64,000 nt of DNA from an uncultured SAR116 cluster alpha proteobacterium (GTDB lineage Bacteria > Pseudomonadota > Alphaproteobacteria > Puniceispirillales > Marisalimonadaceae), in assembly GCA_902590245.1 (NCBI GenBank), contig CACIWG010000003.1:21602-85601 (forward strand), in the 5' to 3' direction. The translations under genes and the position numbers were made by a program. Below, piece after piece: positions 35,875 to 45,353 of the stretch (position 1 is its first letter; every line of letters begins with the position of its first letter). A model generated the notes under the pieces. It made no database searches. It was not told the origin of the DNA and saw nothing but the letters and a program-made list of their open reading frames with translations.

Positions 35875-37084
35875 AACGGATCTTCTATCAGTTGATCAAG
35901 CAATATCAGCTATAGTTAAAAAAATTTTACCATTAAAAAAAGAAGAGAAAATAAAACTATCAGATAGTCTTGGAAGAATATTATCTAAAAATATCATATC
36001 GAAACGTAATAATCCTAGTGAAGATACTTCTGCAATGGATGGTTTTGCTATAAATTCAAAAAAAAGTACTAATAAATTTAAAATTATTGGAGAGTCATCT
36101 GCAGGAAATCCTTTCAAAGGTAAAGTAGGTAAAAATGAAACTGTTCAAATTTTTACAGGATCATTTCTCCCCAAAGGTACTAATACTGTAATTATTCAAG
36201 AAAATATTAAATATGTAACTCCAAATATCATTACTAACACTGTAACATTTAAAAAAAATCAAAATGTAAGAAAAAAGGGTGTGGATTTAAAAATTGGAGA
36301 ATTAGTTGTTAAAAAAAATACTTTAATCAATTCAAGAATTATTTCATCTATAGCAATGTCTAATAACGATTACGTTTATGTAAAAAAAAAACCATTAATA
36401 GGAATTTTGTCAACAGGAAATGAAATTGTTGATATCGGGAAAAAAGTTGGAAAAAATCAAATACCTAGTGGAAATAATTTGATGATTTCCTCAATGATTA
36501 GAGTTTTTGGTGGAAGTCCAAAAATTTTACCTATTGCAAAAGACAAAGCTAAAGATATTGAAAATATCTTAAATAGAAATTTAGACTGTGATTTTTTTGT
36601 ATCTTCTGGTGGTGCTTCTGTAGGAAAATATGACCTTTTAAAAAGTATTTTGGATAAAAAAAACAATACTACCAATTTACATTTTTGGAAGATAGCTATG
36701 AGGCCTGGAAAACCCCTTATATTTGCAAAATATAAAAATATACCTTTTTTAGGATTGCCTGGAAACCCCGTTTCTGCGGGGGTTTGTTCATTAATTTTCT
36801 TAAGAGCATCAATTAATAAAATTTTAGGAGTTAATGAATTCTTTCCTGATTTACAAGTTGGAATCCTTAATGGCGAATTAAAAAAAAATGATCAAAGACT
36901 TGATTTTGTTAGAGCATATTTTGATAAAAATGATAAAAATACAATAATACCATTTTCAAAACAGGATAGTTCAATGATTAATTTATTTTCTAAATGTGAC
37001 TGTCTTATTTTAAGAAAACCTTTTGAGAAAAAAGCTTTAAAAAATACTAAAATTAATTTTATAAAATTTCCTGATTTAATATAA
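35867..37084 (+). CDS. moeA: Molybdopterin molybdenumtransferase
   Basis: Inserts molybdate into adenylated molybdopterin (405 aa). Domains in MoeA order: N-terminal LSDSLGRIL and SAMDGFAIN, then TGSFLPKGTNTVIIQE, the MogA-like core ILSTGNEIVDIGK, QIPSGNNLMISSMI, FFVSSGGASVGKYDLL, MRPGKPLIFAKY, GLPGNPVSAGV, and a C-terminal barrel. Implies at least one molybdoenzyme elsewhere in the genome. Coding is very A-rich but intact. Confidence 0.95.
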   Translation: MPKTDLLSVDQAISAIVKKILPLKKEEKIKLSDSLGRILSKNIISKRNNPSEDTSAMDGFAINSKKSTNKFKIIGESSAGNPFKGKVGKNETVQIFTGSFLPKGTNTVIIQENIKYVTPNIITNTVTFKKNQNVRKKGVDLKIGELVVKKNTLINSRIISSIAMSNNDYVYVKKKPLIGILSTGNEIVDIGKKVGKNQIPSGNNLMISSMIRVFGGSPKILPIAKDKAKDIENILNRNLDCDFFVSSGGASVGKYDLLKSILDKKNNTTNLHFWKIAMRPGKPLIFAKYKNIPFLGLPGNPVSAGVCSLIFLRASINKILGVNEFFPDLQVGILNGELKKNDQRLDFVRAYFDKNDKNTIIPFSKQDSSMINLFSKCDCLILRKPFEKKALKNTKINFIKFPDLI

Positions 37085-37113
37085 TTTATTGACTTAATCA
37101 ACAATTTATGTAA

Positions 37114-37128
37114 GAACAAAAGGTGAAT
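37114..37128 (+). promoter_or_regulatory. Possible SOS (LexA) box upstream of lexA
   Basis: GAAC-AAAAGGT-GAAT directly before the lexA ATG resembles the alphaproteobacterial LexA operator GAAC-N7-GAAC with one mismatch. Autoregulation of lexA would explain it. The site overlaps the AGGTG ribosome-binding region, so it may be coincidence. Confidence 0.28.
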
Positions 37129-37782
37129 ATGCTTACTATTAAACAATCACAATTACTAAATTACTTAATTAAAAAGATTGAGGAGAGTGGTACATCTCCG
37201 TCATATGAAGAAATTTGTAATTACTTAAATTTAAAATCAAAATCAGGTATTCACAGAATAGTTCAAGGTCTTTTAGAACGCGATTATATTATAAAGCTTA
37301 ATAATAAAGCTAGGTCTATATATCCAAAAAAATATCCAAATGGTAAAATTTATTCTACATTAAAACAAGATCAAGACAATGAAGAAACCGATAACATCAA
37401 TACCTTGAGTATACCACTTTTAGGTAAAATTGCTGCTGGATTACCCATAGAGGCAATTGAAACTGCTAATGAAAATATAGAAGTTCCTATTTCCTTCTTA
37501 GGGAAAGGTAAATGCTATGCATTAAAAGTTGATGGTGACTCAATGATTGAAGCTGGTATCTTACAAGATGATATAGCTATAATTGATACAGAAAGAAATC
37601 CCGTAAACGGAGACATAGTAGTTGCATTGATTGATGAAGAAGATGTAACTTTAAAGCGCTTTAGAAAAAATGGAGAAAGCATTGCCCTTGAGCCAGCAAA
37701 CATAAATTATAAGACATACATATACGGGCCAAATAGAATAAAAGTTCAAGGCGTATTAACTTCTTTATATAGACACTACTAA
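37129..37782 (+). CDS. lexA: LexA repressor
   Basis: SOS repressor/self-cleaving protease (217 aa). N-terminal winged-helix (about 1-65) with SPSYEEICNYLNLKSKSGIHRIVQGL; C-terminal S24 peptidase-like domain with cleavage site AAGLP (Ala103-Gly104), catalytic Ser138 in VDGDSMIEAGI, and Lys176 in VTLKRF. I prefer ATG 37129 over the track's GTG 37123 because the AGGTG containing that GTG is the likely Shine-Dalgarno and the protein then begins MLTIKQ, as in relatives. Between moeA and gltX; the comEC gene found here in some relatives is absent. Confidence 0.95.
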   Translation: MLTIKQSQLLNYLIKKIEESGTSPSYEEICNYLNLKSKSGIHRIVQGLLERDYIIKLNNKARSIYPKKYPNGKIYSTLKQDQDNEETDNINTLSIPLLGKIAAGLPIEAIETANENIEVPISFLGKGKCYALKVDGDSMIEAGILQDDIAIIDTERNPVNGDIVVALIDEEDVTLKRFRKNGESIALEPANINYKTYIYGPNRIKVQGVLTSLYRHY

Positions 37783-37793
37783 AATTTTAAATC

Positions 37794-39137
37794 ATGATAA
37801 GAACTAGGTTTGCACCATCGCCAACAGGTAAACTTCATATTGGAGGAGCAAGAACTGCATTATTTAATTACCTTTTTGCAAAAAGTAATGGTGGCAAATT
37901 TTTGCTTAGAATTGAAGATACAGATATCAAAAGATCTTCTAAAGAAAATATAGATGTAATTTTGAATGGGTTAAATTGGCTTAAATTAATTCCTTCAGAA
38001 AAAGAAAAATATCAATCTAACGAAACCCAACAACATATAGATATTGCCTATAAATTACTAAAAAATGGATTTGCATATAAATGTTATCTATCTACTGAAG
38101 AATTAAATGAAATGAGAAATCAATCTCGTAAAAAAGGTGAAGTCATTAAATCACCTTATAGAGATAATTTAGTCAATATAAAAAATAAAGATTTTGTTAT
38201 TAGATTAAAAATGCCTCTAAAGGGACAAACAACCATTAATGACAAAGTTCAAGGTAAAGTCATTATAGATAATTCAATACTAGATGATATGGTTTTGTTA
38301 AGAAAGGACAATTCACCAACCTATATGTTGGCATCGGTTGTAGATGATTATAACATGGAAATAACCAACATTATTAGAGGAGATGACCATTTTAATAATG
38401 CCTTTAGGCAAATTCAAATAATTAAATATATGAATTGGCCAATACCAACTTATGCTCATATTCCATTAATACATGGAGAAGATGGAACTAAATTATCAAA
38501 AAGACATGGAGCAGAAAATGTCATGGATTATAAAAAAGATGGCTACGAGGTGGAAGTATTGAAAAATTACCTATTAAGATTAGGTTACTCAGTAAATGAC
38601 GATAAAATATATGATTTAGAGAATAATACGTTTAATTTTAAATTAGATAAAATTAATAAAAGTCCATCAAGATTTGATTTAAAAAAATTATCCAATATGA
38701 ATGCGTTGTATTTGAGAACACAACCTTTAAATAATTTACTCAATAGAATTAAAACAAAATTTAACTTGAATGAAGAAATTTTAGATAGACTTGATTTTTT
38801 ATTACCAGATTTAATTCAAAGATATACTTACTTAAATGAAATTGAGAATGACTTTCTTTGGTTGTCAAATGATTTTACTAATAATGTATCAGATCTAAAT
38901 CAAGAAAACTTAAATCTTGTATTTGAAGTATTAAGTATATTAAAATCAACTGAATGGAATTTAATTGAATTAAAAGAAAATATAGAAAAATGTTTAGTTG
39001 AAAATAATTTAAAAATGAAAGACCTTGGCCCAATTTTAAGAATTGTTTTAACAGGAAAGACAAATACTCCAGATATTTTTAAAGTTATATTTATTATTGG
39101 TAGAAATGAGTGTATAAAAAGATTAACTAAAGTTTAA
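37794..39137 (+). CDS. gltX: Glutamate--tRNA ligase
   Basis: Class I aminoacyl-tRNA synthetase (447 aa). HIGH-type motif: [27 protein letters not shown]-type motif: [13 protein letters not shown]. Also [13 protein letters not shown] and [24 protein letters not shown]-terminal helical anticodon-binding part is present. Alphaproteobacteria often have two GltX copies and charge tRNA-Gln via Glu-tRNA-Gln plus GatCAB; whether a second copy exists cannot be seen here. Precedes gltA by 13 bp. Confidence 0.95.
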   Translation: MIRTRFAPSPTGKLHIGGARTALFNYLFAKSNGGKFLLRIEDTDIKRSSKENIDVILNGLNWLKLIPSEKEKYQSNETQQHIDIAYKLLKNGFAYKCYLSTEELNEMRNQSRKKGEVIKSPYRDNLVNIKNKDFVIRLKMPLKGQTTINDKVQGKVIIDNSILDDMVLLRKDNSPTYMLASVVDDYNMEITNIIRGDDHFNNAFRQIQIIKYMNWPIPTYAHIPLIHGEDGTKLSKRHGAENVMDYKKDGYEVEVLKNYLLRLGYSVNDDKIYDLENNTFNFKLDKINKSPSRFDLKKLSNMNALYLRTQPLNNLLNRIKTKFNLNEEILDRLDFLLPDLIQRYTYLNEIENDFLWLSNDFTNNVSDLNQENLNLVFEVLSILKSTEWNLIELKENIEKCLVENNLKMKDLGPILRIVLTGKTNTPDIFKVIFIIGRNECIKRLTKV

Positions 39138-39150
39138 TGAAAGCAAAAAT

Positions 39151-40443
39151 ATGAATGATAATAAGAATGCAAAATTAATTTTAAATAATAAAGAGGTTGA
39201 GCTAGATGTATTGCATGGTTCAGTTGGACCGTCTGTAATAGATATTAGAAAACTTTATGGGGAGATAGGTTGTTTTACTTACGACCCTGGCTATGGTGCA
39301 ACTGGTTCGTGTGAATCTGCTATAACTTATATTGATGGTGAAGAAGGAATATTGTTACATCGAGGATATTCTATTGATGACCTTGCCAATAAAAGTTCTT
39401 TTCTAGAGGTTGCTTACTTATTGTTAAATGGCGAACTACCAAAAAAAGAAGAAAAAGAAGAATTTGAAAATGCTATCACACTCCATACCATGGTTCATGA
39501 ACAATTAATAAACTTCTATAGAGGTTTTCGAAGAGATGCTCATCCTATGGCAATTATGGTTGGAGTTGTTGGAGCTCTTTCAGCTTTTTACCCTGACTCA
39601 ACAAATATTGATGACCCTTATGAAAGAATGGTTTCGTCACGAAGATTAATTGCAAAAATTCCAACCATTGCTGCTATGGCATATAAATATGCTCTAGGAC
39701 AACCATTCAATTATCCATTAAATGATTTAAATTATTCTGAAAACTTTTTGAATATGTGTTTTTCTGTTCCAGCTGAAAAATACAAACTTAACAAAACTAT
39801 TTCTGATGCATTAGATAAAATACTAATATTACATGCAGATCATGAACAAAATGCGTCAACTTCTACTGTAAGAATAGCAGGTTCTTCTGGAGCAAATCCG
39901 TTTGCTTGTATTGCATCAGGTATAGCTTCTTTATGGGGCCCATCTCATGGTGGAGCCAACGAAGCAGTACTGAATATGTTATCAGAGATTGGATCGAAAG
40001 ATAAAATAATGGAATATGTCAATAAAGCTAAAGATAAAGACGATCCTTTTAGACTTTTTGGATTTGGTCACAGAGTTTATAAAAACTATGATCCAAGAGC
40101 TTCAGTAATGCGAAAAACATGTCATGAAGTCTTAGATTTGTTAGGTGTCAAAAATGAGCCTTTGTTAGATATAGCTATGGAATTAGAGAAAATTGCTCTA
40201 AAAGATGAATATTTTATTGAAAAAAAACTATATCCTAATGTTGATTTTTATTCTGGGATCATCTTAAAAGCTATGGGATTTCCAACAGACATGTTCACAG
40301 TATTATTTGCAGTAGCTAGAACAGTTGGTTGGGTTGCTCAATGGAATGAAATGATAACTGACCCAGTTCAACGAATAGGAAGACCAAGACAGTTATATAC
40401 TGGAAAAGTTTCAAGAAAATTTGTGCCATTAGAAAAAAGATAA
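39151..40443 (+). CDS. gltA: Citrate synthase
   Basis: Condenses acetyl-CoA and oxaloacetate at the entry of the TCA cycle (430 aa, type II hexameric kind). Catalytic regions: [53 protein letters not shown] and PNVDFYSGI (catalytic Asp). N-terminal about 50-residue beta-domain ([17 protein letters not shown]) is typical of Gram-negative NADH-sensitive enzymes. Its TAA directly abuts the stop codon of convergent lpxB. Confidence 0.97.
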   Translation: MNDNKNAKLILNNKEVELDVLHGSVGPSVIDIRKLYGEIGCFTYDPGYGATGSCESAITYIDGEEGILLHRGYSIDDLANKSSFLEVAYLLLNGELPKKEEKEEFENAITLHTMVHEQLINFYRGFRRDAHPMAIMVGVVGALSAFYPDSTNIDDPYERMVSSRRLIAKIPTIAAMAYKYALGQPFNYPLNDLNYSENFLNMCFSVPAEKYKLNKTISDALDKILILHADHEQNASTSTVRIAGSSGANPFACIASGIASLWGPSHGGANEAVLNMLSEIGSKDKIMEYVNKAKDKDDPFRLFGFGHRVYKNYDPRASVMRKTCHEVLDLLGVKNEPLLDIAMELEKIALKDEYFIEKKLYPNVDFYSGIILKAMGFPTDMFTVLFAVARTVGWVAQWNEMITDPVQRIGRPRQLYTGKVSRKFVPLEKR

Positions 40444-41610
40444 TTAAGATAAAACATTTAAAATTGTTTTAGTTAAATTATAATTAAAGCCATTTTTATC
40501 CCGAATTATTTCTTTTTTAAGATCATTAGACAACTTTTGAAATTTATTTTTATGAACCTTATAATTATCATAATATTCACAAAATAATTTAAATAAATTT
40601 TCTATGTTACATTTTTCTTGAAATAAAAGAGGTAAAATTTTTTTTCCTGAAATAAAATTAGGTAAAACTACATTATCAATATTTACAAACAACCTTCCAA
40701 AAATTGCATTCATAAAACTTGTTTTATAAATTACTATAGTTGGAATTGATAACAACGACAATTGTAGTGTAGCTGTTCCACTACAACTAATAGCAACTTT
40801 AGATTCAGCAATTTCTTGAAATGATTTATCGAAATTTACTATATCAATAGAGTGTTGAAGATTATAAAATTTAATTTTATGCAGTATTGTTTTTTGAAAA
40901 CGATCTAATGTAGGAAGCAACCACTTTATTTTATTTTTATAATGGTAATTAATTTTTAATACAGTTTTTAATAATACATCAATATTATATTTAATTTCAC
41001 TTTCTCTACTGCCTGGTAAGATTAAGCAGTTTGTAAGATTTTTGGGTTTTAAATATTTTAAAGTATTTACTCTATTTAAAAACTTCTCAAAAATTGGATT
41101 TCCTAAATAAACTGTTTTGATATCATAACTTGCGAAATAGTTATCTTCATTTGGAATAATTGAAACCAGAATATCAAAAACTTTTTTCCACTTGTATGCT
41201 CTTGATGGACTATGTGCCCATATTGTAGGTAAAACAATGTGTATTAACTTAATTTCATTTGATACATTCTGTTTTTTTAAACCTTGTGCAAGCGAAAGTG
41301 AAAATAATTTTGCATCAACGGTTACTAAGATATCAGGGTTAATGAACTTAATTTTTTTAATTAGTTTATTTAATTTAATTTTTAATGAAAAAAAATTCAA
41401 AACTATCTCTGAAACCCCAAAATAGTTTATTTCAGTAAAATCAAATATAGTGGAAACACCATATGATTTCATTCTTGGACCGGTTACACCATAAAAATTT
41501 AAATCAAATTTATCTTTATTTTGTATTTTTATTTCATGAATTAAATCTGATGCAATAATATCACCTGATTCCTCTCCTACTAAAACAAAAATTTTTTTTG
41601 ATTTTTTCAA
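40444..41610 (-). CDS. lpxB: Lipid-A-disaccharide synthase
   Basis: GT19 glycosyltransferase (388 aa) joining UDP-diacyl-GlcN and lipid X. Conserved: VGEESGDIIASDLI (about 12-25), FYGVTGPRMKSYG, DILVTVDAKLFSLSLA, HIVLPTIWAHSPSRAYKW, LILPGSRESEIKYN and KVAISCSGTATLQLSLLSIPTIVIYKT. Relatives often read SPQVWAW where this has LPTIWAHSPSRA. Start codon is TTG at 41610. Last gene of the lipid A cluster, 7 bp after lpxI. Confidence 0.93.
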   Translation of the reverse strand: MKKSKKIFVLVGEESGDIIASDLIHEIKIQNKDKFDLNFYGVTGPRMKSYGVSTIFDFTEINYFGVSEIVLNFFSLKIKLNKLIKKIKFINPDILVTVDAKLFSLSLAQGLKKQNVSNEIKLIHIVLPTIWAHSPSRAYKWKKVFDILVSIIPNEDNYFASYDIKTVYLGNPIFEKFLNRVNTLKYLKPKNLTNCLILPGSRESEIKYNIDVLLKTVLKINYHYKNKIKWLLPTLDRFQKTILHKIKFYNLQHSIDIVNFDKSFQEIAESKVAISCSGTATLQLSLLSIPTIVIYKTSFMNAIFGRLFVNIDNVVLPNFISGKKILPLLFQEKCNIENLFKLFCEYYDNYKVHKNKFQKLSNDLKKEIIRDKNGFNYNLTKTILNVLS

Positions 41611-41617
41611 ATTAAAC

Positions 41618-42439
41618 TTAATTTCCTATACAATATAAATAAAAATTTTTACTCTTACAAAAAGATCTAATTTCAGTTTCATTAAGAATAAGAACTCCTG
41701 TTTGCAAAAACCCAATGCCAAAAAAATTGTACTTATGAGCTAATTTTATCGTATCAATCCCTACTACAGGCATATCTAAATCTAATGTCTGATTTAACTT
41801 AGGTAGTTTAATTAAAACAGGACCAAATGAATTATTTTCATTTAATTGTTTATTATAGAATTTTCCACATCTCTTAATTAATTCATTAGTTCCCTCAATA
41901 CCCTCAATACCTAAGATGTGATTTTTTCGAGCAACGATTGATTGTCCAATATCAAATTTTGAAATTAAATCTAGTATATTTTTACCAATTTTAATTGTAT
42001 TTTTAAAATATTTTAAGTTTTCATCATTATGAAATTTATTATTAAAAATAATTTCATTTGCTTTAAAATTATGTTTTATAAGAGTTTTAGGTGAAACTAC
42101 TACAAAGCCATTGTTTTCAAAAAAATTTTTAATTTTTTTCAAAGTTGTATCGTCACCAAAAAATTTAGTTTCATCAAGTATTTCTTTAACTTCTTTAGAA
42201 ATTTTTATTCTATAATTTTTTTTTCGATAAAATTTACCAGCAAAAATTATTTTTTTTATATCATGAGTTTTAAATATTTTAATCATTTCATTAAAATCAT
42301 GCATATCGACCATATATGCTTTATTTTCAAAACTACTTAAAACTGCAAGACTTTTTATTGCAATCACAAAAAAATCTTTATTCTTTTCTGCTAATAATAT
42401 TGGTAAATTACCCTCGCCTGCAATAATACAACTTTTCAC
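41618..42439 (-). CDS. lpxI: UDP-2,3-diacylglucosamine pyrophosphatase LpxI
   Basis: 273 aa, LpxI (formerly DUF1009) family, which cleaves UDP-2,3-diacylglucosamine to lipid X where LpxH is missing. N-terminal domain begins CIIAGEGNLPILLAE; the C-terminal domain has DIGQSIVARKNHILGIEGIEGTNELIKRC, VLIKLPKLNQTLDLDMPVVGIDTI and GVLILNE. Starts GTG at 42439, overlapping lpxA by 4 bp. Position between lpxA and lpxB is the standard alphaproteobacterial arrangement. Confidence 0.93.
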   Translation of the reverse strand: MKSCIIAGEGNLPILLAEKNKDFFVIAIKSLAVLSSFENKAYMVDMHDFNEMIKIFKTHDIKKIIFAGKFYRKKNYRIKISKEVKEILDETKFFGDDTTLKKIKNFFENNGFVVVSPKTLIKHNFKANEIIFNNKFHNDENLKYFKNTIKIGKNILDLISKFDIGQSIVARKNHILGIEGIEGTNELIKRCGKFYNKQLNENNSFGPVLIKLPKLNQTLDLDMPVVGIDTIKLAHKYNFFGIGFLQTGVLILNETEIRSFCKSKNFYLYCIGN

Positions 42440-43239
42440 GAATTATTTGACCCTGGGTGCACAATTGATCTATGTGTATTATTATTTAAAAAATTCAAAA
42501 TTTCATTAGCTAGTGGTTTATTACCAAAAACTTCTTTAACCTCACGTAACCTTTCAGTGAAAGTACCTTCTGGCGCAAATAGCAATCTATATACTTGTCT
42601 AAGTAATTTTATATCATCTCGTTTAAAAGATCTTCTCTTTAATCCTACTAAGTTTAATCCGCTCAGTTTACCTCTAGCTCCTACAACTGAAGAAAATGGA
42701 ATGACATCACCTTCAACCATTGTACTTGCTCCAATTATAGCATGTTTTCCAATTCTACAAAATTGATGAATAGCTGAATAACCTCCTAAATAGCAATAAT
42801 CACCAATTTCAACATGCCCACCAATAACTGCTCCATTAACAAAAATTACATTATTACCAACTATACAATCATGCGCAACGTGACATCCAACCATGAACAA
42901 ACCATTATTTCCAATAGTTGTTATTTTTGATCCAATTTCTGTTCCTGGATGAATTGTAACATACTCTCTAAAAATGTTATTATCACCAATAATTAATTTT
43001 GACGTTCCACCAGTAAATTTAATATGCTGAGGAAGTGAACCTATAGCTGTAAATGCAGAGAATTCATTATTCTTACCTATTACTGTATCCCCTTCAATTA
43101 CACAATGAGAACGTATTTTAGAGTTATTACCAATAATAACATTAGGACCAATAATTGAGTAGGGTCCAATTTCTATTTCATCACCATCTAATGTTGAACC
43201 ATCAGAAACAATTGCAGTAGGGTGAATTTTATTTGGCAT
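42436..43239 (-). CDS. lpxA: UDP-N-acetylglucosamine acyltransferase
   Basis: First lipid A enzyme (267 aa). Left-handed parallel beta-helix of hexapeptide repeats in the first about 190 residues (IGPYSIIGPNVIIGNNSKI, IGDNNIFREYVTIHPGT); catalytic His in GLFMVGCHVAHDCIVG; helical C-terminus from LKRRSFKRDDIKLLRQVYRLLF. Encoded between fabZ and lpxI. Confidence 0.96.
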   Translation of the reverse strand: MPNKIHPTAIVSDGSTLDGDEIEIGPYSIIGPNVIIGNNSKIRSHCVIEGDTVIGKNNEFSAFTAIGSLPQHIKFTGGTSKLIIGDNNIFREYVTIHPGTEIGSKITTIGNNGLFMVGCHVAHDCIVGNNVIFVNGAVIGGHVEIGDYCYLGGYSAIHQFCRIGKHAIIGASTMVEGDVIPFSSVVGARGKLSGLNLVGLKRRSFKRDDIKLLRQVYRLLFAPEGTFTERLREVKEVFGNKPLANEILNFLNNNTHRSIVHPGSNNS

Positions 43240-43244
43240 AATGA

Positions 43245-43697
43245 TTAACTCTGTAGCATTGCTGAAAAATTAGATGAAGCCACCAAAACATCTTCTACAT
43301 GAGCAGTTGCAGAAAATTTATAAAAATTTTTTCTATTACTTATTACTTTTACTTTTAGTCTTAATATATCACCTGGAGTAGTCATTTTTTTAAATTTTGT
43401 ATTCTCAATACCTGTTAAGAAAACAGCTTTTCTCTTTTGAAGACTTTTATTCGAATAAGACATAAGACATGCGGCGGTTTGAGCCATAGCTTCTACAACC
43501 AAAACACCTGGCATAACTGGAAAATCAGGGAAATGACCATTAAAAAAATTTTCATTAATTGTAACATTTTTTATGCCTGTAGCACTTTCATTTACAATTA
43601 TTTCTTCAACTCTATCAATTAGTAAAAAAGGGTATCTATGAGGTATTAAATCAATAATTTCATGATAGTTTAAGGTAATAGTTTTAGAGTTATTCAT
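43245..43697 (-). CDS. fabZ: 3-hydroxyacyl-[acyl-carrier-protein] dehydratase FabZ
   Basis: Hot-dog-fold dehydratase of type II fatty-acid synthesis (150 aa). Conserved: LIPHRYPFLLIDRVEEI, NGHFPDFPVMPGVLVVEAMAQTAACL with catalytic His and Glu. Shares the 3-hydroxyacyl-ACP pool with LpxA and LpxD, which flank it. 5 bp before lpxA; overlaps lpxD by 4 bp. Confidence 0.97.
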   Translation of the reverse strand: MNNSKTITLNYHEIIDLIPHRYPFLLIDRVEEIIVNESATGIKNVTINENFFNGHFPDFPVMPGVLVVEAMAQTAACLMSYSNKSLQKRKAVFLTGIENTKFKKMTTPGDILRLKVKVISNRKNFYKFSATAHVEDVLVASSNFSAMLQS

Positions 43698-44734
43698 CTT
43701 ATTTTACTCAACATTTTATTTAATTTTACCTGAATTTTTTGCCAATCATATAAACTTCTTGCTGGATATCCGCCAATCTTACTATTTTCAGGAAAGTTTT
43801 TAAATACTTTTGTTCCAGCAGAAATAAGGGAGTTACTTCCTATAAATATATTATCTGCAATACCCACGTCACCAGCAAGAATTACATTATTACCTAATTC
43901 AACTGACCCAGAAATTGCAGATTTTCCAGCTAGAATTGAATTTTTTCCAATTTTACAATTGTGAGCTATATGTACTTGATTATCTATTCTCACAAAATCA
44001 CCTATAACTGTGTCATCAATGTGCCCTCTATCAACATTACAGTTCGAGCCAATAAATACATTATCACCAATTACAACAGCACCAATATGAAAATAAATAT
44101 CACTATTAGGGGTGCCTGAATGAAATCCAAAGCCATTTTTTCCTATTACTGTATTTTGTGAAATCGTAACATTGTCTCCAATTATAGAACAATCTATGCA
44201 AACACCATCCATAATATGTACATTGTTTCCAATCAAACAGTTACAAGATATTGAGACATTATTTCCAATAATAACATCATTACCGATTTTAACATTCGCT
44301 TCAATCTTAGAAAAATCACCTATAGTAAAATTAGAACCAACAATAGATTTATCAGAAATTAATGAATTATTAATATTTAGCATTTTGGAAGTTTTTTGTT
44401 TTTTTGTACAAAATTTATTTATCAAATTACAGAAATCTAATTTAGGGTTTTCTGAAGGAATTACTAAATTATTATAAAAATTGTATTCATTTAAAGGTAT
44501 TTTTATTAAACTAACACCCTTAATATCTCTTTTATCATTCAAATTAGATTTATTTACAAAAACTAAACTATCTTCTGAGGAAGTTGATAACGATGAAAAC
44601 TGATTAATTTTAAAATCAAGTAAATTAGTATCTTCATTATTATATTTTAAAAATAACTCTTCTGATATATTTAAATATACTAAAATAGATTTTATATAAA
44701 GGTCAGTTTCAAGCTTAAAAAAAAGTTTATTCAA
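43694..44734 (-). CDS. lpxD: UDP-3-O-acylglucosamine N-acyltransferase
   Basis: Third lipid A enzyme: N-acylates UDP-3-O-acyl-glucosamine. N-terminal uridine-binding domain (to about 105), then hexapeptide-repeat beta-helix (IGDFSKIEANVKIGNDVIIG onward) with GKNGFGFHSG and catalytic-His region DNQVHIAHNCKIG, and a short C-terminal helix. The track's ORF starts 18 codons earlier (44788), deep in the skp gene. I chose TTG 44734 (346 aa, starting NKLFFKLETD), which overlaps the skp stop by 8 bp and has AAGG upstream, fitting family length. Confidence 0.92.
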   Translation of the reverse strand: MNKLFFKLETDLYIKSILVYLNISEELFLKYNNEDTNLLDFKINQFSSLSTSSEDSLVFVNKSNLNDKRDIKGVSLIKIPLNEYNFYNNLVIPSENPKLDFCNLINKFCTKKQKTSKMLNINNSLISDKSIVGSNFTIGDFSKIEANVKIGNDVIIGNNVSISCNCLIGNNVHIMDGVCIDCSIIGDNVTISQNTVIGKNGFGFHSGTPNSDIYFHIGAVVIGDNVFIGSNCNVDRGHIDDTVIGDFVRIDNQVHIAHNCKIGKNSILAGKSAISGSVELGNNVILAGDVGIADNIFIGSNSLISAGTKVFKNFPENSKIGGYPARSLYDWQKIQVKLNKMLSKIR

Positions 44735-45347
44735 TTTTTTTGCCTTTTTTAACAAATTGTATTTTAAGATTAGATGTTTTTTTATCAAACTCTTTTAACG
44801 CTTCATTAGTTAAATCTAAATCAAAATTATTTATTAAAAAAATATTTTCTCTTAATACAACAAAATCAATGTTCTTATCTTTAGAAATTTTTTTGATTAC
44901 AGATGCTAACACATCTCTAAGCTTTTTTTGAATTAATTGGAATGATAAATTTAACTCTTTTTTTTCAGCAAAAGAAAACTTCTGAAAATTAGTTATTTCT
45001 TTCTTTAAATTATTTTTTTCAATATTATACTGTTTATCTGAAATTTTATTTTTATTTGATGATAGTTTTAATTCCTTATTCCTTAAGATTTTTTCTTGTT
45101 TTTTTATTTTATCATTAAGTCTTTTCTCAAACTTAATAAATTCTTTACCAAGTTTTTTCATAGTTAAAGATTCTTTTAAAATATTCCTAAAATCTACAAT
45201 TCCAATTTTTGGATCATTTATTAAATTCACATTATTACTGATATACTTTTTTATAAAAATATTTTGAGGAAAAATTAACGCCTTACTTGTACTAATATTA
45301 ATTAATAGAAAAAAAAACAAAGTAATGAAGTTAAAAGATAATCTCAT
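44727..45347 (-). CDS. skp: OmpH/Skp-family periplasmic chaperone
   Basis: 206 aa. N-terminal signal peptide (hydrophobic FNFITLFFFLLINIST, cleavage near SKA at about 21-23), then PKIGIVDFRNILKESLTMKKLG, the usual Skp opening strand. A long charged coiled coil (about 68-150, KKQEKILRNKELKL onward) follows, then IDFVVLRENIFLI. Skp prongs hold unfolded outer-membrane proteins; location between bamA and lpxD supports this. Lys-rich and divergent, so the call rests on architecture and context. Confidence 0.87.
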   Translation of the reverse strand: MRLSFNFITLFFFLLINISTSKALIFPQNIFIKKYISNNVNLINDPKIGIVDFRNILKESLTMKKLGKEFIKFEKRLNDKIKKQEKILRNKELKLSSNKNKISDKQYNIEKNNLKKEITNFQKFSFAEKKELNLSFQLIQKKLRDVLASVIKKISKDKNIDFVVLRENIFLINNFDLDLTNEALKEFDKKTSNLKIQFVKKGKKIE

Positions 45348-45353
45348 AAATAT

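Noticed and set aside
39938-40443. Rho-independent terminator after gltA
   Set aside because: No intergenic space remains before lpxB, and no GC-rich hairpin followed by T-run is visible.
42557-42766. 69-aa plus-strand ORF opposite lpxA
   Set aside because: Antisense shadow of lpxA; no motifs.
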